Source: Thiohalobacter sp. IOR34
Lineage (GTDB): Bacteria > Pseudomonadota > Gammaproteobacteria > Thiohalobacterales > Thiohalobacteraceae
Reading direction: 5' to 3'
Length of the DNA stretch: 64,000 nt
NCBI RefSeq assembly: GCF_030406045.1
Contig: NZ_CP128988.1
Span: forward strand, 62,001 to 126,000
Below, in pieces: positions 45,816 through 53,015 of the stretch. Under the pieces are notes generated by a model. That model was given only the letters and a program-made list of their open reading frames with translations, had not been told where the DNA came from and did no database searches. The translations under genes and the position numbers were made by a program. Each line of letters begins with the position of its first letter. The stretch's first letter is position 1.

Positions 45816-46760
45816 ATGGCCGCCCTGCTTGCGCTCTCCCGGCTGATCGCCAACCAGCTGGCGCCGCTGACCCTGCTCGGGGCGGTCGCCGCCTATCTGC
45901 ATCCGCCGTTGTTCCTGGTGTTCCGGGAGAGTTTTCTCTGGTTCTTCGCCGCCACCATGTTCGCTCTGGGGGTGGTGCTGGAGCCGCGGGAGCTGCGCGC
46001 CACGCTGCGCGAGCCGGGGCGGATCGGCCTCGGCGTGCTGACCCAGTACACGGTGATGCCGCTGCTCGGCCTGGCGGCGGCCCTGTTGATGCCGCTGCCG
46101 GATGCCGTGGCGCTCGGCTTCATCATCGTCGCCTGCGCCCCGGGGGCCATGGCCAGCAACGTCATCGTCTATCTGGCGGGCGGTGCGGTGGCCTACTCGG
46201 TGAGTCTGACCACGGTGGCCACCCTGCTCTCGCCACTGCTGACTCCGGCGCTGGTCAAGTGGCTGGGCGGGGTCTTCCTGCCCATCCCCTTCTGGCCGAT
46301 GATGCAGACCATTCTCTGGACGGTGCTGTTGCCGCTGCTGGCCGGTCTGGCGCTGCGGCGCCTGCTGGGGGCGCGGCTGGGCGTGGCGCGGGAGCTGGCG
46401 CCGGCCATCGCGGCGCTGGCCATCGTCGTCATCTGCAGCTACGCGGTGGCCGCCAACCAGGGGCGGATCGCCGCCATGGGGCCGCTGGTGATGCTGACCG
46501 TGATCGCCGTCAACGGCCTCGGCTATGCGGCCGGCTGGTGGCTGGCGCGGCGCTATGGCTTCGATCGCCGCCACCGGCTGACCCTGGCCATCGAGATCGG
46601 CATGCAGAATGCCGGCCTGGGCGTGGCCCTGGCGCTGCGGCACTTCACCCCGGAAACCGCCCTGCCCGGCGCCCTGTTCGCCGTCTGGTGCATCCTCACC
46701 GCCGCCGGGGCCAGCGCTTTTCTGCGCCGCCGGGCGGCCGTGATGCCGACGGTTGCTTGA
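45816..46760 (+). CDS. BASS-family sodium:organic anion symporter
   Basis: A 314-aa membrane protein with about nine to ten hydrophobic segments, of the bile acid:sodium symporter (BASS) family. Conserved parts are FAATMFALGVVLEPREL, LGVLTQYTVMPLLGLAAALL, IVACAPGAMASNVIVYLAGG (crossing-helix region) and EIGMQNAGLGVALALRHF. Bacterial members take up pantoate, pyruvate or other organic anions, not bile acids; the substrate is unknown. Just downstream lies the sigma-54 RNA candidate. Confidence 0.93.
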   Translation: MAALLALSRLIANQLAPLTLLGAVAAYLHPPLFLVFRESFLWFFAATMFALGVVLEPRELRATLREPGRIGLGVLTQYTVMPLLGLAAALLMPLPDAVALGFIIVACAPGAMASNVIVYLAGGAVAYSVSLTTVATLLSPLLTPALVKWLGGVFLPIPFWPMMQTILWTVLLPLLAGLALRRLLGARLGVARELAPAIAALAIVVICSYAVAANQGRIAAMGPLVMLTVIAVNGLGYAAGWWLARRYGFDRRHRLTLAIEIGMQNAGLGVALALRHFTPETALPGALFAVWCILTAAGASAFLRRRAAVMPTVA

Positions 46761-46860
46761 CGTTCGCCGCCTGCCGGGGATCCTTCCACCCCGCATGGAC
46801 CCTCATGTCGTAGCGCCAACCTCTTGAAATAAAAAGCCATCATTGCCGGATTCGGGGGTC

Positions 46861-46876
46861 TGGCACGTCGCTTGCA
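46861..46876 (+). promoter_or_regulatory. Sigma-54 promoter (-24/-12)
   Basis: TGGCACG-TCGC-TTGCA matches the RpoN consensus TGGCACG-N4-TTGC(A/T) at every defined base. The GG and GC dinucleotides are at 46862-46863 and 46874-46875, with the required 10-bp spacing. Transcription would start near 46887. Such promoters need an enhancer-binding activator. No enhancer site could be recognised upstream. Confidence 0.8.
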
Positions 46877-46886
46877 ACCCATCCGG

Positions 46887-47205
46887 ACAGGCGCAGCGAA
46901 ACCGGGGCTAAAGGATGTCGGGAATCGGTCGCTAGCCTAAGCAAGAGGACGCGCTGTTGAGTCCACTGTGGCATGAGTCCGGTAGGGCCTGAACCCAAAA
47001 TTCCGAACCGTGCCTGGCCACTGACGACGTGGTGTGCAGATCCGCATGACGGAACTCCTGAAGCGTCGCGTAGCCTAAAAGGTGAGTACCCAGGTTCAAG
47101 CCAGCGGGCTCATGCCACAGTTGACCGAAGCAGTTGGGTCCAAGATCGACTCCTCCGACGCTGAAAAGCGTTTTCACCCCGCCTTTTTCTGGCGGGGTTT
47201 TTTTT
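46887..47205 (+). ncRNA. Candidate sigma-54-dependent structured RNA
   Basis: Predicted ~319-nt transcript between the BASS gene and the FCSD-like flavoprotein. A 21-bp helix with one mismatch and one G-U pair joins 46961-46981 to 47105-47125. A second helix of 10 bp with one mismatch (46986-46995 with 47093-47102) continues it almost without a gap, giving a rod of about 30 bp. An inner UUCCG/CGGAA pairing and a CCAC/GUGG hairpin are also possible. An 8-base motif, TAGCCTAA, occurs at 46933 and 47071. No convincing reading frame is present. The transcript may be a free small RNA or a long leader of the next gene. Confidence 0.6.
47162..47205 (+). terminator. Strong intrinsic terminator with a preceding mini-hairpin
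   Basis: CCCCGCC (47177-47183) pairs perfectly with GGCGGGG (47191-47197), followed by eight T. A second small hairpin, TGAAAA-GCG-TTTTCA (47162-47176), abuts it. It is one of the clearest Rho-independent terminators in the window. It lies 94 bp before the flavoprotein start, and could either end the RNA or act as an attenuator. Confidence 0.9.
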
Positions 47206-47298
47206 GCCTGTCTCCAGCTGTGCGACCCTTGCTGTCTATACTCGAAGAGGACGGGTGCCGGCTTCGCTGCGCGGCGCCGGATCGAGAGGGGGCAGAGC

Positions 47299-48642
47299 AT
47301 GAAGAAAAGACTTTCCCGGCGCGAGTTCATCAGGCTGTCCGGTTCCGCGATCGCTGTCGGTGCGCTGCCGCAAGGGTCGGACGCCGCCGGCCTGGACAAG
47401 GGGCGAACCGGGCCGCTGCTGCGGGTCGATCGTCCCGCCGAGCTGCCCAGGGCCAGGGGGCGGCGGGTCATCGTGGTCGGTGGCGGCTGGGCCGGGCTGA
47501 CCATGGCCAAGTACCTGCGCAAGGAGGATCCGGAGCTGGATGTGGTGTTGATCGAGAAGCGCGCCCTGTTCATGTCCTGTCCGATCAGCAATCTCTGGCT
47601 GGGGGACAAGGTGGCGCTCGAGTTCCTGTGCCACAGCTTCCTGGATGCGGCCAGGAACAACGGCTATCTGTTCCTCAACGCCACCTTGCTGGATCTCGAC
47701 CGTGAGCGGCGTCGGGTCTATACCGACCAGGGTCATCTGGATTACGACTATCTGGTCCTGGCCCCCGGCATCGACTACGACTATGCCGCCATCGGTGTGA
47801 CCGATCCGGTGGAGCTGCATTACCTCAAGACCCATTATCCCGCCGGCTTCATGCCCGGTTCGGAACATCTCTCCATCCGCAACAAGCTGGAGAATTTCAG
47901 CGGTGGCATCTTTCTCCTCACCGTGCCGGCCGGCAATTACCGCTGCCTCCCCGCCCCCTATGAGCGCGCCTGTCTGATCGCCGCCTATTTCAAACGCAAC
48001 AAGATCAAGGGCAAGGTGGTACTGCTCGATGCCAACCCGGATGTGACCATCAAGAAGGACGGTTTCCATGCGGCCTTCGACGAACTCTACAAGGGCTATC
48101 TCGAATACCTGCCGTCCTTCGATATCCGTCGCGTCGATGCCCGCCGGCGGACCCTGTCGTCGGAATTCGACACCGTCTCGTTCGACGATGCCGCCATTTA
48201 TCCGCGGGTGCGTGGCGCGCAGTTGATTGAACAGCTAGGGCTGGTTGCTCCCGGGAGTCGTCAGAAAGAGGCCAACATCGATGTGCTGTTCAACAACCTG
48301 ATCGGTGACCGGCGTGTCTACGTGGTCGGCGACGCCCGGCCCATGCCCTTCTCCAAGAGTGGCAACACGGCCAATTCGGAGGCCAAGATCATCGCCCGGG
48401 TGATCGCCAGGCGGGCCCGGGGGGAGGAGGTGACCGAGTGGACCAGTCCGCACACCATCTGTTATTCGATGGTCAACACAGAGCCGCTGGAGGCGATCAG
48501 CCTCTATGCCCGCTATGCCTACGACCCGCAGGAGAAGTCTTTCGCCTTCGACCAGGTGCGGGTCTTCGAGAAGCGCTCGGCGGCGCGCGGCCAGGCCACC
48601 TTTAGCTGGGCGGAGGGTCTCTACCGGGACATGTTTTCCTGA
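47299..48642 (+). CDS. FCSD-like flavoprotein with Tat signal
   Basis: A 447-aa flavoprotein related to the flavin subunit of flavocytochrome c sulfide dehydrogenase (FccB). The start has a twin-arginine motif, SRREFIRLSG, so it is probably exported folded. The FAD loop is VVGGGWAGLTMAKYL. Cysteines fit the FccB pattern: C94 (MSCPISNLWLG), C216 (NYRCLPAPYERAC) and C388 (TICYS). C216 and C388 would be the redox disulfide over the flavin. No FccA-type cytochrome is beside it, so the electron acceptor is unclear. A GAGAGGGGG ribosome site precedes the ATG; the extended frame runs back through the terminator. Confidence 0.85.
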   Translation: MKKRLSRREFIRLSGSAIAVGALPQGSDAAGLDKGRTGPLLRVDRPAELPRARGRRVIVVGGGWAGLTMAKYLRKEDPELDVVLIEKRALFMSCPISNLWLGDKVALEFLCHSFLDAARNNGYLFLNATLLDLDRERRRVYTDQGHLDYDYLVLAPGIDYDYAAIGVTDPVELHYLKTHYPAGFMPGSEHLSIRNKLENFSGGIFLLTVPAGNYRCLPAPYERACLIAAYFKRNKIKGKVVLLDANPDVTIKKDGFHAAFDELYKGYLEYLPSFDIRRVDARRRTLSSEFDTVSFDDAAIYPRVRGAQLIEQLGLVAPGSRQKEANIDVLFNNLIGDRRVYVVGDARPMPFSKSGNTANSEAKIIARVIARRARGEEVTEWTSPHTICYSMVNTEPLEAISLYARYAYDPQEKSFAFDQVRVFEKRSAARGQATFSWAEGLYRDMFS

Positions 48643-48669
48643 TCAGCCCTGTCGCCCGGCAGGCGTTGC

Positions 48670-49815
48670 TCAGTCGAGGCGGGGTGGCAGCCGACGGCCG
48701 AGCGCCTGTTTCTCGGCCACCCGCTTGCCGCCCAGCACGAATCCCAGCAGTCGCCCCGCCGCGTCACGGAACAGGGCGCGCAGCCCGTCGTCGTCCTCTT
48801 CGAGCTGCCATTCACCCACGGCGTCCACGGGCGGTGGTGCCACCACCAGCGGGTAGCTGGGGGTCTTCACCGCCACCGGCATGGCTGGATAGGCCACCGG
48901 CGTCGGCTGGCCGGCGAGGGTCCGGGCCAGGGCGCGGGCTCCCTGCATGATGGGCATGACGAAGGGCAGCAGCAGGCCTTCCACCTCGGCACAGTCGCCG
49001 ATGGCGTAGATGTCGGGCTGGCTGCTGCGCAGCCAGCGGTCGGTGCGGATGCCGCGGCCCACCTCGAGGCCGGCGGCCGCAGCCAGGGTGGTGCGCGGCT
49101 TAAGACCGATGGCGGACAGCACCAACCCGGCGTGCAGGCGGCTGCCGTCGGAGAGGCGCAGGGCGTAGCCATCCCCTTCCCGGCTCACCTCCTCGACCGA
49201 GACGCCGAGATGCCAGTCCGCCCCGCGTTCGCTGAGCCGCGCCTCAAGGGCGCGTCCCGCCGCCTCCGGAACCAGGCGTCCCAGCGGGTGGCTGCCCAGA
49301 TCGATCAGGCTCACCTGGTGGCCGCTGGCGAGCAGGTCGTCGGCGAACTCGCAGCCGATCAGCCCGGCACCGATGATGGCGACCCGTCGCCTGCCTTCCA
49401 GGGCAGTGCGGAAGCGGGCATAGTCCAGACGGTCGTTGACGGTGAGGATGTCGGCCGCGCCGTCGCCCGCGATCGGCAGACGGATGGAGTCGGCGCCGAG
49501 GGCCAGCACCAGCTGGCGATAGGGATGCTCGCCGCGGTTGCTGCGCACCCGCCGCGCGGCCGGCTCGATGGCCTCCACCTGGCAGTGGTCGAGGATCTCG
49601 GCGTCCAGCTGCCCGGCCATCCGGGCTGCGCTGCTGATCACCAGCTGCTCGGCTGTCTTGCCCTGGGCCAGGGCGTTGGACAGCATGGGCTTGGAATAGA
49701 AGGCGCCGTCGTCGCGGCTGAGGATCTGCAGCGGCGTTTCCTGGTCCAGTTTGCGGAACTCGCGGGCCACCGAGTAGCCCGCCAGTCCGCTGCCGATGAT
49801 GAGGATGGGTTGCAT
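48670..49815 (-). CDS. Rubredoxin reductase
   Basis: A 381-aa NAD(P)H-dependent FAD oxidoreductase of the rubredoxin reductase (RubB/AlkT) type. The FAD loop is ILIIGSGLAGYSVAREF and the NAD loop is VAIIGAGLIGCEFADDL. The motif near the C-terminus, DIYAIGDCAEVEGL, closes the flavin site. It lies 6 bp after the rubredoxin gene in the same direction, which fixes the partner. Together with rubrerythrin it would pass electrons from NAD(P)H to peroxide. Confidence 0.93.
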   Translation of the reverse strand: MQPILIIGSGLAGYSVAREFRKLDQETPLQILSRDDGAFYSKPMLSNALAQGKTAEQLVISSAARMAGQLDAEILDHCQVEAIEPAARRVRSNRGEHPYRQLVLALGADSIRLPIAGDGAADILTVNDRLDYARFRTALEGRRRVAIIGAGLIGCEFADDLLASGHQVSLIDLGSHPLGRLVPEAAGRALEARLSERGADWHLGVSVEEVSREGDGYALRLSDGSRLHAGLVLSAIGLKPRTTLAAAAGLEVGRGIRTDRWLRSSQPDIYAIGDCAEVEGLLLPFVMPIMQGARALARTLAGQPTPVAYPAMPVAVKTPSYPLVVAPPPVDAVGEWQLEEDDDGLRALFRDAAGRLLGFVLGGKRVAEKQALGRRLPPRLD

Positions 49816-49821
49816 GATGCC

Positions 49822-49989
49822 TCACTCGTCCTCGATCATCTCGAAGTCCTCCTTGCCGACCCCGCATTCCGGGCACACCCAGTCGTCGGGGATGTCCTCC
49901 CAGCGGGTGCCGGGCGCGATGCCTTCCTGGGGAAGGCCCGCGGCCTCGTCATAGATGAAGCCGCAGACGATGCATTGCCATTTCTTCAT
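49822..49989 (-). CDS. Rubredoxin
   Basis: A 55-aa rubredoxin, recovered by direct translation of the minus strand. It begins [18 protein letters not shown] and later has [15 protein letters not shown], giving the two CxxCG iron-binding pairs (C6/C9 and C39/C42). The acidic C-terminus (EMIEDE) is usual. It is the small electron carrier between the reductase encoded just downstream and rubrerythrin encoded 52 bp upstream. Confidence 0.95.
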   Translation of the reverse strand: MKKWQCIVCGFIYDEAAGLPQEGIAPGTRWEDIPDDWVCPECGVGKEDFEMIEDE

Positions 49990-50041
49990 GTCGATCTCTC
50001 CGTTTCTGTTCAGTAAATTCGATACGGTTCAGGATGGCGTC

Positions 50042-50521
50042 TCAGCGCCTGACCTGGTCCAGTGCCTCGCGGTAGTGGCGGGCGTGGCGCTGCTCGACCT
50101 TGGTCAGTGCGGCGAAGCGCTTGGCGGCCTTGGCCAGCATGGTCTGGAAGCGTTCCGCGTGTTCGCGTGATTCCTCGATCTGGGCGTCGAACTCGCGCAC
50201 CGCGTCCTCGCGCTGTTCCTGTTCGGCGAGGTGCCGGAAGCTCGGGTACATCTCGGTGTACTCGTGGGTCTCGCCGGCAATGGCCAGTTCCAGGCAGCGT
50301 GCCGGATCGAGCTCGCTCGGTGGGTAGAGCAGATCCATGTGGCCGAAGGCATGCTGCACCTCCTGCGCGGCGGTGGCCTCGAAGATGGCTGCCGTTTCCT
50401 CGTCACCCTGGGCGCGGCAGATGCGCGCGAAGTACAGGTATTTGATATGGGCCATGGACTCGCCGGCCAGTGCGGCTTCCAGGTTCTTGACGGTGATGGA
50501 TTCAGGGTTGCTGTCGTTCAT
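50042..50521 (-). CDS. Rubrerythrin (diiron domain only)
   Basis: A 159-aa ferritin-like diiron protein. Iron ligands are seen in LEAALAGESMAHIKYLYFA, TAAQEVQHAFGHM, AIAGETHEYTEMYP and EESREHAERF. The C-terminal rubredoxin domain of classical rubrerythrin is absent; the separate rubredoxin gene next to it can fill that role. Rubrerythrins reduce hydrogen peroxide to water. The AT-rich upstream region carries a perfect palindrome that fits an OxyR half-operator. Confidence 0.93.
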   Translation of the reverse strand: MNDSNPESITVKNLEAALAGESMAHIKYLYFARICRAQGDEETAAIFEATAAQEVQHAFGHMDLLYPPSELDPARCLELAIAGETHEYTEMYPSFRHLAEQEQREDAVREFDAQIEESREHAERFQTMLAKAAKRFAALTKVEQRHARHYREALDQVRR

Positions 50522-50609
50522 CTCGGTTTCTCCCGTGGCTGTTCGCTGTTGACGGGATACAGCTTAAGTCCCTGCATATGATTGGTCTAATTGATTATTT
50601 AAATTATAT

Positions 50610-50628
50610 TGATAGCTATTAGCTATCA
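50610..50628 (-). promoter_or_regulatory. Palindromic operator upstream of rubrerythrin (OxyR-like)
   Basis: TGATAGCTA-T-TAGCTATCA is a perfect 19-bp palindrome, 89 bp before the rubrerythrin start and in an unusually AT-rich stretch. It contains ATAG-N7-CTAT with T and A at the expected inner positions, matching one half of the OxyR operator. A weaker second half-site (ATTGAT) lies 7 bp away at 50590-50604. Binding by OxyR or another LysR-type regulator is inference. Confidence 0.5.
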
Positions 50629-50646
50629 TCAGGGCCGGCCGCCCTT

Positions 50647-51237
<591 letters not shown>

Positions 51238-51274
51238 CTATAGCAGCCGGCGGCCCGGCCATGGAACCGCTGCC

Positions 51275-52312
51275 TCAGGCGGCAGGCACCTGGGTTTCGA
51301 TGGTGACCCGGTTGCGACCGAAGCGCTTGGAGTGATAGAGCGCCGCGTCGGCCCGGCCGATGAAGCTGTGGGCGGATTCGCCCGGGCGGTACAGGGCCAC
51401 GCCCATGGACAGGGTCACGCTGCCGAGCGGTTCCTGGGTGTCCTTCTTGCGCAGGCGCTGCTGCTGGACGGTGGCACGCAGGTGCTCGGCGACGGTCAGT
51501 CCGCCACGCAGCGGGGTGTTGGGCAGGAGGATGGCGAATTCCTCACCGCCGAAGCGTGCCACCAGATCCTGTCCCTTGATCCCCTCGGACAGCAGGCCGG
51601 CGATCACCCGCAGCAGCTTGTCGCCGGTGAGGTGGCCGTGGCTGTCGTTGAAGTGCTTGAAGTTGTCGATGTCGGCCATGATCAGGCACAGGTGCTGGTC
51701 GTCGGCCGTGGCCTGGGCCATGGCCTCGGCCAGCGCCTCGTCGAAGGCCTGGCGGTTGGCGATGCCGGTCAGGCTGTCGACGGTGGCGGCCTGACGGGCC
51801 TGCTCCAGTTCCTGGCGCAGCTGGTCGAGTTCGCTGGTGGTCCGGTCGAGGCGCGCCTGCAGTTCCCGGTTGGCCTGCTGCATGGCGCGCGTCTCGGCCA
51901 TGAATTCCCCCAACAGCTGGCGGAACTGCGCGTTGTCCAGCTTGCCGTGGAGGCGGCTGTGGTAGTCGGCCAGCACCTTGCCGTAGTGGTCCGCCTGTTG
52001 TCCGGAGTGGCCGAGCTGTTCCAGCACCGCGCCCACCATCTGCTGCACCTCGAGCCGCATCTGCTCGGCGATGCGCGCCTCCTGGTCGAGGAAGTAGCGG
52101 TCGTAGAGTTGCTTGCTGAACTCGGCGGAGAGCTGCTGGTGGCGGGCGAGGACCTCGTCGATGGCAGTCTTCAGCGCCTGGTTGCGGCCACTGACGTATT
52201 CATACCAGACGGTGTAGTGGTCCGGGCTGGCCGGTATCTGGTGGCGGGACATGAGCGGCAGTGCCTGCCGCACGAATTCCGCCGCCCGGTCGTTGGATTC
52301 CTGATAGTGCAT
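51275..52312 (-). CDS. Diguanylate cyclase, soluble
   Basis: A 345-aa GGDEF protein. The N-terminal ~170 residues are helical with a coiled coil (RELQARLDRTTSELDQLRQE) and no membrane helix. The cyclase domain starts at DSLTGIANRQAFDEAL. Its active motif is intact as GGEEF in LVARFGGEEFAILLP. At the inhibitory site the usual RxxD reads KGQD, so product inhibition may be weaker. It is expected to make c-di-GMP. It is divergent in function from its neighbours hemF and tsaC. Start chosen at MHYQESNDRA. Confidence 0.93.
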   Translation of the reverse strand: MHYQESNDRAAEFVRQALPLMSRHQIPASPDHYTVWYEYVSGRNQALKTAIDEVLARHQQLSAEFSKQLYDRYFLDQEARIAEQMRLEVQQMVGAVLEQLGHSGQQADHYGKVLADYHSRLHGKLDNAQFRQLLGEFMAETRAMQQANRELQARLDRTTSELDQLRQELEQARQAATVDSLTGIANRQAFDEALAEAMAQATADDQHLCLIMADIDNFKHFNDSHGHLTGDKLLRVIAGLLSEGIKGQDLVARFGGEEFAILLPNTPLRGGLTVAEHLRATVQQQRLRKKDTQEPLGSVTLSMGVALYRPGESAHSFIGRADAALYHSKRFGRNRVTIETQVPAA

Positions 52313-52447
52313 GTCGCCTCGGCCCCCTGTCGGTCCGCCCTCTATGTCCGGTAGATATAAAGCCGTGTGTCTGGGACGACGGGATGTCGTCATCATTATT
52401 CTTGTTGGCGCAAAACAAGCAGTTTTTGTGCCAGTATTTCCGAGGTG

Positions 52448-53011
52448 TCAGGCGGGGCGCAGCCAGCGGCCGCTGCGGGCATCGCGGATCGGGGTCGGCG
52501 CGGGATCGCCCCCGGTCGCCGCGTGCAGGATGCAATCGATTGATCCATCGAAATATTTTCGAACTTTCAGGGGGGTGCGTGCGGGCCGCCGGGCGGCCGG
52601 GTTGGCACTGGTGGAAACCAGTGGCAGGCCGAAGGCGCGGCACAGTTCGACGGCCGGCGGGTGGGCGGTGACCCGTACCGCCAGCGTCGAATGTTCGCCG
52701 CGCAGCCAGTAGGGGACCCAGGGACGGACCGGCCAGGCCCAGGTGACGGGTCCGGGCCAGCTGGCCAGCACCGCCCGCCGGCGGGCCGCCGGCAGGGGTT
52801 CGAGAAAGGGTTGCAGCCGGGCGAAATCGTCGCTGATGAGGATCAGGCCCTTGGCTGCGGGGCGCTGCTTGAGCAGCAGCAGGCGAAGCACGGCATCGCG
52901 GTCCAGCGGGTTGCAGCCCAGGCCGTAGACCGCCTCGGTGGGATAGGCGAGCAGGCCGCCCGCATGCAGATACTGGCAGGCTTGGCGCAGTTGCCAGGGG
53001 CGCAGCGGCAT
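52448..53011 (-). CDS. tsaC: Threonylcarbamoyl-AMP synthase TsaC
   Basis: Makes threonylcarbamoyl-AMP for the t6A modification of ANN-decoding tRNAs. The 187-aa YrdC-domain protein has no Sua5 extension. Conserved blocks are GGLLAYPTEAVYGLGCNPLD, LKQRPAAKGLILI, the basic pocket near LAVRVTAHPPAVELC and PLVSTSANPAARRPA. It starts 4 bp after topA in the same direction. Confidence 0.96.
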   Translation of the reverse strand: MPLRPWQLRQACQYLHAGGLLAYPTEAVYGLGCNPLDRDAVLRLLLLKQRPAAKGLILISDDFARLQPFLEPLPAARRRAVLASWPGPVTWAWPVRPWVPYWLRGEHSTLAVRVTAHPPAVELCRAFGLPLVSTSANPAARRPARTPLKVRKYFDGSIDCILHAATGGDPAPTPIRDARSGRWLRPA

Positions 53012-53015
53012 GCTC

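Noticed and set aside
46961-47125. Possible divergent 6S RNA
   Set aside because: Length and rod shape are similar, and AGCCUAAAA and GGUUCAAG recall 6S segments, but the order of pairing differs, the neighbours are not zapA or fau, and 6S RNA is not known to use sigma-54. I leave it unnamed.
46973-47164. A 63-codon frame inside the sigma-54 RNA
   Set aside because: It has no ribosome site, no recognisable product, and its bases are explained by the long helices. A high-GC region gives such frames by chance.
47134-47298. Upstream start for the FCSD-like gene at 47134
   Set aside because: The extension runs through the intrinsic terminator, and the ATG at 47299 has both a good ribosome site and a twin-arginine signal.
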